64,000 nt of DNA from positions 2,604,001-2,668,000 of the forward strand of contig CP075496.1 in the NCBI GenBank assembly GCA_021613535.1. Reading direction: 5' to 3'. Below are positions 12,667 through 23,972 of this stretch, in pieces. Made by a program: the position numbers and the translations under genes. Source of the stretch: Adineta vaga (Eukaryota > Rotifera). Each line of letters starts with the position of its first letter. Within the stretch, counting starts at the first letter, position 1. The notes under the pieces are model-generated. The model worked only from the letters and a program-made list of their open reading frames with translations. It was not told the DNA's origin and ran no database searches.

Positions 12667-13285
12667 AGTACCCTAATTACACGTTCGGTTTCCAATCTAT
12701 CATCATTTTTCTATTCGTTCAAATAAATAGATAAGTATCGAAGACGAGACCTGTTTGCAGCTCTGCTATCTTTTTGCTTATTCAGTTCTTCTTTTTCTGG
12801 TAACAAAGCTTTATTCAGTATAACAATATTACAATAGTGGAGAAAACAACGGATGTAGGTTATTATACGAACGCTGAAGAAGAAAAGACAGCGGATCCAT
12901 GGCTGATGTCTTTTGCCCGTAGAGAGAAGGAAAGAGAAGAAGTTACAATTGGTATAAGTATATATACATACATAGAGTGTTGTGTGTAAAACGCGAGAAG
13001 AATGGTATATATGATGTTACAATATAAAGAACAGAGAGTGGTTATACATGTGATTGAAGAAAAGAAGGAATAATGACCTGGTCTGTTCACTTCGTATATA
13101 GTATGAAAGTGTAGAAAGAGAACAGTGAAATAGCTAGACAGTAAAAACGAATCAGCAAAAACATTGTATCATTTCTTCGTAAATATCGAGCAAACTCATA
13201 GTACACGATTCCGTTATAACAATTTTTGTACATATTCGGCCAGTATAGTGATGATCTTGAATATTGATGTTGATGTTATAGATAC

Positions 13286-14794
13286 TCAGGAGGTGTTGTT
13301 TTTTGTTTGGACGAAAATGTGTTGTAGATGGTTTTGTAGTTTCATATCATTATTTATGTTCGCAGCTTGTATTACGTTCTGCATTAATCCTGTTGCATAG
13401 TTTTTTATCTTTAGAACGTTGCTGATCTGATGAATATAATTCACCGAATTATATATGGATAGGCCGAGAGCAGCACGTAATGCTTTGTCTTGCATGATCT
13501 GAAGCCGGCTTGATGTTGTGGTAGATGTTGCGTCGATTAAGTTCAGTCATTAGACGTTGTTTGATTATTTTCTTCAGTAACTTGCCTAAGCAGCTCAGGA
13601 GACTAATCGGCCGATAGCTAGACGGTTGTTGCTTGTCTTTCTTCGGCTTTAGTAGAAGAATAATGTTTGCTTGATCCGTTTGTTGTGGAACATGCGCACC
13701 GTTCGCCAAACTGCATTTGAATACATTTTCTTCTGACATAATGAAGACATTAACTTGTTAAAGTTGTTTCTTCTGTCATACCAAAGTGAATTTGTAAGTA
13801 AGACTTTCGACGTGTAGAATTGATGTTTATCTATATCATCTCCAGTCTTCTTCCATCTTCGATATGCTCGATGCTTAAGTAGAATCAAGCTTTTCGAAGC
13901 TTCACTTGGTGAATACGATGTAATCTTTTGTTTAATACGTGGAATAGCTTCTCGTGTTGCTACCAAAATGCTGTTGGTAGTAAACGATGAATATTCTTCT
14001 AAGTCTAATGTTGAATTTAATCTACGATCCATGTTCCATAGTATCAATTGTTGGTCTAATTTACTTCTAAATAATGCCCACTTGGCTGCGTTGAAATTAA
14101 ATGATATCCTTGGAGAGGGGAGTTTGACTTCCACTCTCAGAGGAATATCGAAAGTTAATGGTTTGTGTCCAGTAACTGTGCCGATTAATGCATGGGTTTC
14201 AACATTTGTTATAAATAATAGAAGAGGTTGACTTGCTAGTATCCAATCGAGTTTTTCTTCGTAATCATGTCTTTCAAATGTTGTATAATCATCGTCGACA
14301 CAGTCAACTAAACATTCTTTAAATAATTCTTGCAGCTGTCTTCCTTTTGAATTCGTCTTTCGTGATCCCTTTTCCTGCGATGTTACATTGAAATCACCTA
14401 CGATGATACAGTTGTTGTTAATATTGTATAGGTCATCGAAGGTGCTAAGATTAATTTTGGCTGTTGGAGGAACGTAAATGGAGGATATAAGTATTGATTT
14501 AAAACCATGGGTTTCTATCTCTACTGCTATCACTTCATTTTCTTGAATTGTCTTGTTGTAAACTTCACGACATTTAATGTGACGCTTGATTGCAAGAAGA
14601 ACTCCACCACCAGATTTACCTACTCGATCATTTCTGAAAATGTTATAACCCCATAGAGAGAACTGACGTTCACTCTTGAGATTAGTTTCATTCACCGAAA
14701 TGACGTCGTACTTGGAAAACCGAGCTAAGAGTTCATCCTTGTGTTTGACTATGGTGGTAATGTTAATGTGGCATATCCGAATCATCGATGTCAC
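13286..14794 (-). pseudogene. Retrotransposon ORF2 remnant: AP endonuclease plus broken reverse transcriptase
   Basis: The first part (14794 down to about 13745) is open and holds an exonuclease-endonuclease-phosphatase domain. Visible motifs are Asn-Glu-Thr (residues 35-37), GDFN (133-136), LDWILAS (182-188) and a terminal GHKP (209-212) at the place of the usual Ser-Asp-His region. Known role: this domain nicks target DNA to prime reverse transcription. Near 13740 the frame changes: the next recognisable segment (about 13736-13510) matches the RT finger region (a KPKKDK run, then YRPISLL). Near 13500 the frame changes again, directly to a C-terminal piece (about 13495-13286) with an ALRAALGL motif. 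The linker before RT and the whole RT palm with its catalytic Asp pair are therefore missing. It cannot encode an active reverse transcriptase. Confidence 0.75.
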
Positions 14795-16268
14795 TCGTTC
14801 TAAAGTCTTTGGTGTTGTTTTTCTTCGTCGTTTTGTCTTTTGGGCTATTTGACGAACGACCTCTTTTGTTTTTATTAGATGCTTCGTTTTTATCCTGTGT
14901 CTGTTGTTGTTTTGGCAGAGGAATATTCGAAGCTGTGTTGACCTTTGACGAGATTGTAATCGTCGATTCTGTTGTTGGAGGTTGATCTTTTTGTTTGTTT
15001 TGTTGGGCTTTGATGTGCTTAACTACTTCACTTTCCTCCTGAGAGTCGGAGTCAGAGTTGGCTATAGCATCATCTTGGCTATTTGCTTGTATTCCAATTG
15101 ACTTTTCGATGTATTTGATCTTTTGCTGTAGCTTGAGGAATAATCGACTAGTTGTTTCTTCGATTAGTTTTTCCATTTTACTACTAAATGCATTGAACAT
15201 TTGATCGAATAAGTCATTTTGGAAGTTGTCTTGTTGTCGTTGGAATGGATTTGGTAATGGTGGAAAATGGTTGTTGTCGTGGAGGGCCGGTACTGATGTT
15301 GTTGGTCTGCTTGCTGTTGAGTATTGGTTAATCAAGTTTAGCATTCTTTTTTCCTGATCTTTGAATTGTGGACAATCAGTAGAAATAGCTAAATGATTAC
15401 CTTTACAGTTGTGGCATTTGGCTGCATCGCTGGCAACAGAACATTGATCCAATTTGTGGTTTTCACCACAACGGGCACATACTTGTTGCTTCGTTTTGCA
15501 GTATTTGGCCACATGATTGTATTGTAAGCAGATGTAACATTGCACCGGCTTGTTGTTTTGTGATGCTGGTTCGGCGGTAAAGTGCATGCAATCCACCTGC
15601 AAACCAGTATACACGAAGGTGTTTCGATTTTGAACATCATTAAATGATATTTTGATTGTTCTTGTTGGGGTCTTTCCATCTTTACTGGTGAGACGAGTAA
15701 CATTTGTAGCATCAAAACCAGCGGCTTGTAATGCTTCTGTTATTCGATCATCAGGTATTTCAAGATCGACCCGTTTGACGAAAGCCACTTTTTCTGTATC
15801 CTTGATCCGTTGAATAGATCGAGGAACATAGACTTTAACGTCAGTTTGACCATTTGCAGCTAATGTTGGTGAGAGATCGTTGAGCATAATGTTGAACGAT
15901 TTGACATCACTAGCATACAATGTAAAATTTCCTGAACGTCCGAGCTGGATGTCAGTAATTTTGATGTCGCTAAATTGCTGCTTCAACATATCATTTAATG
16001 CCAGTTTCGTTAATTTGGCTCCCTCTAGGACTAGAGGAGCAATGCTGAATGGCTGTTGGTTGTTTTTCTTTGGCTTGGGTGTGCTGCCGACTAGGCCAGT
16101 TCTTTGTGAACTGTTCGTTGTTGTCGATGTCATTGTTGTCGTTGTTTTCTTTGTTTTTGGTGTTTTTGTTGTTGTGGATGACTGTGATTGTTGGCTGTCG
16201 AAACTTATGTTTAGCTTCTGCGCGCCAGCACCACCACCCCCTCCTTTAGGAGGCATCGACGAGAACAA
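14763..16268 (-). CDS. Retrotransposon ORF1, gag-like nucleic-acid-binding protein
   Basis: An open frame of 501 residues. The N-terminus (1-75) is Gly-, Thr- and Lys-rich. A folded middle (about 78-235) resembles the RNA-binding part of ORF1 proteins. Three zinc knuckles follow: CX2CX4HX4C at 244-257, CX2CX3HX4C at 264-276 and CX2CX3HX6C at 285-299. The rest is polar, with a basic Ser/Lys-rich tail. Known role: ORF1 proteins package element RNA and act as nucleic-acid chaperones. The reading frame is intact. Its stop overlaps the ORF2 start by about 32 bp, a common layout for translational coupling in non-LTR elements. Several plus-strand frames over this region are antisense shadows. Confidence 0.8.
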   Translation of the reverse strand: MFSSMPPKGGGGGAGAQKLNISFDSQQSQSSTTTKTPKTKKTTTTMTSTTTNSSQRTGLVGSTPKPKKNNQQPFSIAPLVLEGAKLTKLALNDMLKQQFSDIKITDIQLGRSGNFTLYASDVKSFNIMLNDLSPTLAANGQTDVKVYVPRSIQRIKDTEKVAFVKRVDLEIPDDRITEALQAAGFDATNVTRLTSKDGKTPTRTIKISFNDVQNRNTFVYTGLQVDCMHFTAEPASQNNKPVQCYICLQYNHVAKYCKTKQQVCARCGENHKLDQCSVASDAAKCHNCKGNHLAISTDCPQFKDQEKRMLNLINQYSTASRPTTSVPALHDNNHFPPLPNPFQRQQDNFQNDLFDQMFNAFSSKMEKLIEETTSRLFLKLQQKIKYIEKSIGIQANSQDDAIANSDSDSQEESEVVKHIKAQQNKQKDQPPTTESTITISSKVNTASNIPLPKQQQTQDKNEASNKNKRGRSSNSPKDKTTKKNNTKDFRTSDIDDSDMPH

Positions 16269-18828
16269 AGAGTTTTTACAAAACTTCTTCCTGCTGTTGA
16301 GATTAGAGGAACTCTCGAAAACCGGAAGTAAGAAAGATCTTTAAGTCGTGAGACTTAACAGAAATAAAAAGAAGATGTAAGGATTGAAACCACGTAGAAT
16401 AACGTAAGTTCAGAAAAAGACGAAAAGAGAGCCCTCGATAATGCGACTGATCGCTATCGAGTATAGAACGCGAATGGATTTACTTATTGATTCTTTCGTA
16501 TTCAGCTACGTCTTCTCTCTCTGTTATCTTCATATAAAATATCGAATCGAGTCAATTCATTTGTCTGTTCATTTTCCTACATTTTCCTATTCTTTTTTTT
16601 CGCTGTCAATCGACATTATATCGAATATAAAATTGAAGCAATTTATTTACTAAATCGGTTTTCATCAATAAGCTAATTGATTCGTTTCAATTGTATACTT
16701 TGGATGAAATGATGTATCTTATTATGTCAGAGTAAGTATACGTATCTAGATTTCATACATATGACAGATAATAGAAGTCGTTCTCTTCTTCTCGTTAAAT
16801 AAGTAAAAAAAAAAGAAATAGTCACACAGTCAAGCATTGATTTGTTTTTCGAAATTTTACTTTTTTTTTCGCACATCATATGTCTATTTTGATCTTCTTT
16901 CATTTGCAATTTATATAAATTCTGAAAGTAAGTAAAGTTATTTTCTTAACGTTCTCTCATTCATCGATTCATTTGATTCTTCGTTTCATTTATTTTGATT
17001 TTAATTTTCAAATAGATAATACAATGAAACAAATCGATATCAAATCATTCGTTTTATTCTATTGCTGGTTATAGATGTCATTCGATGAAATATTCTTATT
17101 TCATTCGATCGAGAAATGAATAAAATAATCGAATCGAATCGAATCGAATTTTCTTCATTCAATTCAATTCACTTTCTTTAGTTTTTTTCTTATTCAATTT
17201 CATTATATTTCTTTTCTTTTCACATATTCATTTGAAATATTGTATACTTCTATGTTTATCATCATACAATCGAGAAAATCTCTCTTCTATTCTGATTTCA
17301 TGATTTCATACATTCTCCAGATGATTACATATATATGAATAAAGTAGAACTATCGTATTTGTTAACTTGATTTCTTCTATAATATCAATCATAAAATTAG
17401 CATCTTTATGAGAAAAGATATGTTTTTCCATAAATCTTCATGGATTTGGTATTCAAGCATATTTTCTCCTTATTAATTTTATAAATATATATGACATTTC
17501 AATTTTGACATTTGTTTTATTTTCGTTTTCTATATCATATTCAATCAAAGATAATATATTCGTCATACACATTTAGCTGTTATATTCAATTGATATAGGT
17601 AATTTTAACAAAAATTTTAACATTCGATCTTCATTCTCATCATTTATCTACATGTATTTAGATCCTAATTTCATTTTACATGCTTGGTAAAATTCAAAAT
17701 GACATTTATTCATATGTGTATAGTTTACGAATCGAATTCCCTTCAAATGTTGAATATTTGTTCATTTTGAGAAAATATAAACTTTTCATATTCATTCATA
17801 CAAGATACTATTGCTATACAATATGAAAGTTATTGAAAACGATTTTATATTGAGCAAGAATCGATCAAGATGACACAACAGATCGATATTTATATCGTAG
17901 AAATGTATAGAATGAGAATGAAAAGTTTCAACATATTTATTGGATGGATATGTTCGTGAACAAAATGTTACTTAATTTAGACGAAATTGAATGAAAATGA
18001 CGTTGAAACATGTATGATTTTGGTTTTTCTATTTCATATCCTATGAATAGGAATTAATATAATCGAAAGTTACATGTCAACAATGTGTATAAGCGTATAG
18101 AGAGGAGAATTTTTAAATGGTCTACTATCTATTTGTATACACCCTCAAGTAAACATCGAAAATCATTTGAATTCTTAGATACAAGATGTATGTTTTTATT
18201 TTTTGTTTGAAGATATCTATATTCATCTATGTTGTTAAATTATTGATAACAAGAGTAAATGAATTCGAATAGAATGAACATCAAACAGAAATAATATCTG
18301 TTAGTAATGATGATTTCATATCATATGTATTTCATAATATGACATGTGTCTATGATTTTGATTCATATGTACTACATATCTACATCTGTGGTTGCTTTGT
18401 ATATTGTCGTCATATGTAATCAAGATGATTTTTCCATTGTTAAGATTTAATAAATAAAATGAAAAACGTAGAGAAACTGATTTTTAACATCTTAAGTTCG
18501 ATTGAAAGAAGACATGAAAATGAACTATTTCAATGTGTTATTTTACTGAATGTATGCGTTTTTCTTGATTAACAAAAGACTTCTCTTGACCTGATATACT
18601 ACTAGTTCGCGTTGTAGTCTTTTTTTCTTACAATTTATTCATGTAATATTAATTCATTTGGATATTATTCATACATAGAATAAAATATCAAATAGCTTTG
18701 AATAAAAGATTCTTTCCTTTTCGTACATGAATGCATATATGTATGTGTTGATATTGACAATGCGATGACTTATATTATTTCTATTTCGTTTGTGTTTCTA
18801 TAAGACATATTCATGAAATTGTGAAATT

Positions 18829-18877
18829 TAAAATGCAAATGTCGTCTATATAGAACTGAAGTCTATCGAATCAGCAT
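18829..18877 (-). repeat. Spacer copy of the 28S 3'-terminal hairpin, unit 1
   Basis: A 49-bp copy of the 45-bp sequence at 19306-19350. The shared core starts AAAATGCAAATGTCG and ends CTATCGAATCAGCAT. Its stem reads ATAGA/TCTAT against ATAGG/CCTAT in the 28S-end copy, so one base pair changed on both sides. The same pair occurs in the other spacers. Confidence 0.8.
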
Positions 18878-19219
18878 TTCTATTTCATTATTCATATTGA
18901 TAATGACGATGGGATTAATGATATATATGTTCAATATAAAGAAAGAGAACATCAAATCAATATTTCGATATGATATATGATACTGACAATCATCGTTTAT
19001 ATATCGTGCAACATAGACATAGATGATGGTAATGATCAAGTAGAAGACAATATTCTTATATATAAGATACGAAAGATAAGATATACAGTATGTAATTCCA
19101 AGTAAATATTTACTTGAAGTTGTTTGTTCGAAATAGCGTAGCATAGAAGATATATATGTATGTATGTTATGGAAAACATATCAAGATGAATATGAAATTA
19201 TGGAGTGATACATGTTGTT

Positions 19220-19252
19220 GTTTTTTTTTCTAATCGAAGAATAGAAAAAAAC
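19220..19252 (-). terminator. U-rich inverted repeat downstream of 28S, candidate pol I terminator or processing site
   Basis: A T-run followed by CTA (to about 19232) pairs with TAG plus an A-run (19242-19251) around a short loop. It lies about 60-80 bp beyond the inferred 28S 3' end in transcription direction and is repeated at 29620-29652, 40015-40047 and 50412-50444. The termination role is inferred from position only. Confidence 0.35.
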
Positions 19253-19305
19253 GACTAAGTCATAGAAAATGAATGAATGAATAAGAGAGAAATTATTACT
19301 GATGA

Positions 19306-19350
19306 TAAAATGCAAATGTCGTATAGGACTGAAGCCTATCGAATCAGCAT
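19306..19350 (-). repeat. Hairpin at the 28S 3' end, unit 1
   Basis: ATAGG and CCTAT pair around a 7-base loop, with an outer TCG/CGA stem. It marks the approximate 3' end of 28S, or the processing region just past it. Confidence 0.6.
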
Positions 19351-19764
19351 AACATCGAGCAGAAACTCAGCGGATCGCAATGTGGCGGTTGCTCTCACGT
19401 GTACGTTACTCTGTTACTGAAGAAAGTCGTTTACAATCGATTCTAGCCATTAGTGTTGTTTCGACTAAAAATGCATCGTTGCAATCACAATCTCATTTCG
19501 ATTATGACGAGGCAACAATACGGTAGCTTCATTCATATGTTCACTTGATCAACAGTTTGAACATATATAAATGTGCTGACGACAACCAATGTGCCAAAAA
19601 ATCATTGAGTCTAGATCGGATTCCAACTTAGAGGCGTTCAGTTGTAAGCCGTCGGATGGTAGCTTCGCATCATTGTCCTTTCGAACAAATACGTAAACCA
19701 AATGTCCGAACGTACGGTTCCTCTCGTACTAAGTACGATTCCTATATCAATGACAAAATCCAAT

Positions 19765-19817
<53 letters not shown>

Positions 19818-19859
19818 ATTGGTGGGTGAACAATCCAACACTTTGCGAAGTCTGCTTCG

Positions 19860-19897
<38 letters not shown>

Positions 19898-19920
19898 GAC
19901 GTCGCTATGAACGCTTGGCC

Positions 19921-19955
<35 letters not shown>

Positions 19956-20336
19956 TCACCTCTTGCAAAAAACTCGTTAAATCAAAAGGATCGATAGGCC
20001 CGGATTTCTCCGTCTGTATTCGTACTGAAAATCTAAATCAAGCTGACTTATGCCCTTTTACTCAATGTGTGGTTTCTGTCCGCACTGAGTCAACTTTTGG
20101 ACACCTACGTTAACATTTGATAGATGTACCGCCCCAGCCAAACTCCCCACCTGTCTCTTTCCTTGAAGCAGATCACGTTGATACAAGTATCGACGTTTGT
20201 CACTCAAACACTGGATGTAAAATCCAATCTCTGTATAACCAAGTAAGTAAAGAAACAATGAAAATAATGGTGTTTCATTGACGTGTTGCCACTCCCATCT
20301 ACGCTACACTTTTCAAGTCTCTTTACGAAGACAGAT

Positions 20337-20370
<34 letters not shown>

Positions 20371-20377
20371 ATTGAAG

Positions 20378-20419
<42 letters not shown>

Positions 20420-20429
20420 CAGGGACAGT

Positions 20430-20489
<60 letters not shown>

Positions 20490-20491
20490 AG

Positions 20492-20529
<38 letters not shown>

Positions 20530-23125
20530 ATTTGAATTTCTTCACGTTAACATTCAGAGCACTGGGCAGAAATCACTTTGCGTCAACACCAAGTTTTCCG
20601 GCCAATCGCAAAGCTCTGTTTTAATTAGACAGTCGGATTCCCCTAGACGCAGCGAGTTCTAAGTTTGCTATTAAACGATGTCCGAAGTAATACGACCCGC
20701 AAGCGAACCGCATACCGTAGCAAAACGATTCCACAGCAAGACAAGCCACTAGTCCGAACGATCAGACACATTGCTGCATCCGAAAGCTCAGCTCCAATAG
20801 CAAGTCTACTGCTTTATCATCAAGCCCGAACACCCTAGCACTTAGAGCCAATCGTTATCCCGAAGTTGCCGATCGATTTTGCCGACTTCCCTTGTGCTAC
20901 CTTGTTCTAATTGACTAGAGGCTTTTCACCTTGGAGACCTGATGCGGTTTAGAGTACAGATAAGTGCGAAATTGAATATCTCGCTCAAATTTTCAAGGAT
21001 CACAAATGATGCACCGAGGAAGTAGCAAGAACGGCTACTCTTTACCTTCATTTGAACCCTATCTCCAGTTGAACTGATTCCAGGGTCGTCTGATGAAGTA
21101 ACAAAGAAGAGAAAACTCTTTCCAGGACCACTTGTGATGTATTTGAGCTTGTTTGTGTTACCACATATGTTTGACACGAAATCAAACAATCTCCGACACT
21201 TAGTACAAGAATATTAACTTGTTTCCCTTTCGATTTGATGGAATATAAATATGATATGAATATAGATATTCCTCGTTCGGAACCCTCTTTCGAGCGCATC
21301 TTAGGACTGACTGACCCATGTCCAATAGCTGTTCACATGGAACCTTTCTCCACGTCAGTCTTCAAAGTTCTCATTTGAATAGTTGCTACTACCACTAAGA
21401 TCTGTACATATGACTGCTCAAGCCACACTCACGTGTTAGCCTTCGACGCAACCATATCAACCGTCCTACTTGTTACGACATGATGTCCGTTAATGGCTTG
21501 TTGTATCGTAACAGTCAAGTATAAGAGGCTCGCTCGAGCGCCATCCATTTTTAGGACTAGTCGATTCGGCAGGTGAGTTGTTACACACTCCTTAACGGAT
21601 TCCGACTTCCATGGCCACCGTCCTGCTGTCTATATCGACCAACACCTTTTATGGTATCTGATGAGCGAGACCATCTGGCTCTTTATCTTGACGTTTTGTG
21701 CATCCAACAGCGCCAGTTCTGCTTACCAAAAATGGCCCACTTGGCACTCACATTCGCTGTTCATTCTCAATGAAGTAGAAAAATGAACTTCATACCCATT
21801 TAAAGTTTGTCAATAGGTTGAGCGTATTTTACGCCCAATGCCTCTAAACATTCGCTTTACCGGATATAACTGTGAAAATTGAATGCCAGCTATCCTGAGG
21901 GAAACTTCGGACGGAACCAGCTACTAGATGGTTCGATTAGTCTTTCGCCCCTTAACGCATGTTTGACGATCGATTTGCACGTCAGAACCGCTACGAACTT
22001 CCACCAGGGTTTCCCCTGGCTTCATTCTACACACGTTAAGTTCACCATCTTTCGGGTCTCATTGCATATACTCTTACTAAGCTCTTTGCCAGCGGCAATA
22101 GAACCTGTCAGTGTTGCGTTCATTGTCATGATTTGCACCAGATGACAGAAATCACACTTCAAACATTGCAAGAATGTTCTTTACTTTCATTACGAGCAAG
22201 GCTTTTCATACAGCCGAACTCTTGCACATGCAGTGAACTCCTTAGACCGTGTTTCAAGACGGGTCGAATAACTCGGCATTCAAAACTCCTGTTGACTTGC
22301 CGATTTCATTGACAGCCACAAAACATTAGGCATTGACAATGAATAAAACTAATATTGTTTAGATATTAGTTACTCATGTAACACAAACAATGCTCATGGC
22401 GTGCCGTACTCGAAAGTACTGAAATCAAAGAACACGTCAGTTTACCTATAACGCCAAGTCGAATTTGTTATTTATGCAAGTCATATTTTTAACACGACTA
22501 AAAGTCGCTACCAAAATAGACTGATTCGACTAGCTGTAATGTTATAGATCCAGGTTCAGTTAATACTTTGAAAATGCATCCGATTCTAGGCAAGAACATA
22601 TCAATGGACTGTTGAAGTTCCAAATCAACATGTATTACCATCATATAGAAATCGAATTGAATCCAAAGTAATCTGATGAATGCGGCCATTCGTTTTCTTC
22701 TGTACGGTTTTACGTACTATTTAACTCTCTCTTCAGAGTGCTTTTCAACTTTCCTCACGGTACTTGTTCGCTATCGGTCTCGTTATAATATTTAGCTTTG
22801 GAACAAGTTTACGTCCCACGTTGGCGTAGCAATCTCAAACTACGCTACTCGAAAGGTAGACAATGTACGGCACAGAACTATTCGTGATTATAGGACTAGC
22901 ACCTTCTATGGTTAAAGCCCTGATCAAAGGAACTCACACGAACAGGCACCATACAGTAGTTACCCCAAATGCTACAATGCATGTCAGAAGTAAATCTAAC
23001 ACGCTTCAGCAATGAGCTTTTGCCGGTTCATTCGCCATTACTAAGGCAATCTCAGTTGATTTCTTTTCCTTTGCTTATTAATATGCTTAAGTTCAGCAAG
23101 TATTCTAATTTGACTTCAGCTTGAA
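19306..23125 (-). rRNA. 28S rRNA: 28S large-subunit rRNA, unit 1
   Basis: The large-subunit rRNA of the cytoplasmic ribosome. On + the reverse complement shows the sarcin-ricin loop (GGTTCCTCTCGTACTAAG near 19718), the peptidyl-transferase region, the conserved R2-site sequence (GATGACGAGGCATTTGGCTA at 20469-20488, uninterrupted) and, near the 5' end, the universal CTTAAGCATATTAATAAGC (about 23075-23093). The length of about 3.8 kb is normal for a metazoan with short expansion segments. Both ends are estimates (within about 40 bp); the 5' end is set from the usual distance before the CTTAAGCATA motif. Transcribed by RNA polymerase I as part of the 45S-type precursor. Confidence 0.9.
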
Positions 23126-23416
23126 ATGTGAAAATAAATGGATAAGTATATATTACACACATATTTATGTTACAAAGTCATTCGATTGCATGTTGATTAT
23201 CAGTAACATGGATATGATAAAGATTTCTCATGTTATGACAGTTCACACAATAAAATTCATTTGTGTATGTGTATAACTCCGTTTTATACGTATACAACAT
23301 TATATAGAAATCTATATAATGATATATGTTATATATGTCTTGCAAGCTAGATAAAGTAATATTATCGAACTTGCCAGCAATTCATTTAGAAAATAAATGA
23401 ATTTGATGTTATGTAA
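23126..23416 (-). other. ITS2, unit 1
   Basis: Spacer between 5.8S and 28S, AT-rich, removed during rRNA maturation. A perfect 10-bp inverted repeat (ATTATATAGA/TCTATATAAT, about 23300-23321) probably forms one of the ITS2 helices. Confidence 0.8.
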
Positions 23417-23571
23417 ACAAGACTGAAGCAAATTTAGCCTCGACTAATGTCTTGGCTGCTAGATGCGTTCGAGTTATTCATGCTCAATGTGTCCTGCAAT
23501 TCGCATTGCTTTCTCGCACTTTGCTGCGCTCTTCATCGAATAACGAGCCGAGTGATCCACCGTACAGAATT
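23417..23571 (-). rRNA. 5.8S rRNA: 5.8S rRNA, unit 1
   Basis: The minus strand shows the hallmark CGGTGGATCACTCGGCTCG followed by CGATGAAGAGCGCAGC. About 155 nt by comparison with the family; the 3' end is approximate. It base-pairs with the 5' end of 28S in the ribosome. The short plus-strand frame across it is a shadow. Confidence 0.9.
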
Positions 23572-23791
23572 ATTTTTTTTTGTTTCTGTATATGTATACA
23601 ATTCGATTCATATTCAATGACAAACAACAATGATTTGTTGAATGGAAAAGTTTGAAACAAGTCACAGTTTTGAATATACTATGACTTGTTAGTTACATAA
23701 TGGTGCGACACAATCATCACACATGTAATATGTATGATGATCGTGCGAAGTTAGAAGTTTTGTTTATGATTGGAAATCAATCATAGAACGG
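23572..23791 (-). other. ITS1, unit 1
   Basis: About 220 bp between 18S and 5.8S. Contains a perfect 8-bp stem with 5-base loop (TATGATTG/CAATCATA, 23765-23785) next to the 18S 3' end, and a 9-bp inverted repeat AACAAGTCA/TGACTTGTT (about 23656-23690). Both are likely pre-rRNA processing structures. Confidence 0.8.
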
Positions 23792-23937
23792 TAATGATCC
23801 ATACGCAGGTTCACCTACGAATACCTTGTTACGACTTTTACTTCCTCTAAATGATCCAGTTTGAGCATCTTTTCGATAAAAACCGAACGACCCGAGAGCC
23901 GCTCGGAAAACCAAGCCGAAGATCTCACTAAAACATT

Positions 23938-23972
<35 letters not shown>

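Larger units (their letters stand above)
12585..16476 (-). mobile_element. Degenerate APE-type non-LTR retrotransposon at the rDNA array edge
   Basis: On the minus strand the order is 5' leader (about 16476-16269), ORF1 (gag-like), ORF2 beginning with an AP-type endonuclease, then remnants of reverse transcriptase and a 3' region with an AATAAA on the minus strand at about 12808-12813. The two-ORF layout and sequence style fit the I/Jockey-like group; the family is not certain. The right edge is set by the first base shared with the rDNA spacer (16477). The left edge is uncertain, between about 12.58 and 13.28 kb. No target-site duplication was found. Two internal losses within ORF2 make it non-autonomous. 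Confidence 0.75.
16477..19305 (-). other. Truncated intergenic spacer downstream of 28S, unit 1 (array edge)
   Basis: AT-rich spacer without coding potential; it starts at the array edge inside the promoter-side subrepeats. It contains a pentamer run (GAATC)n at about 17129-17149 and the 28S-3'-end-like hairpin copy at 18829-18877. Compared with the other spacers it has small private changes (for example near 17689 and 18388). Confidence 0.8.

Noticed and set aside
15880-16344. 154-codon plus-strand frame opposite retrotransposon ORF1
   Set aside because: Antisense shadow of a strongly supported gag-like ORF with three zinc knuckles.
18863-19144. 93-codon minus-strand frame in the spacer, repeated four times
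   Set aside because: AT-rich Ile/Tyr/Asn composition, and it sits between the two hairpin copies in a non-coding spacer. Repetition reflects the array, not selection.
19826-22145. Open frames of 66-95 codons on both strands within 28S, repeated in each unit
   Set aside because: They lie inside rRNA genes, recur only because the units recur, and have no protein-family features.
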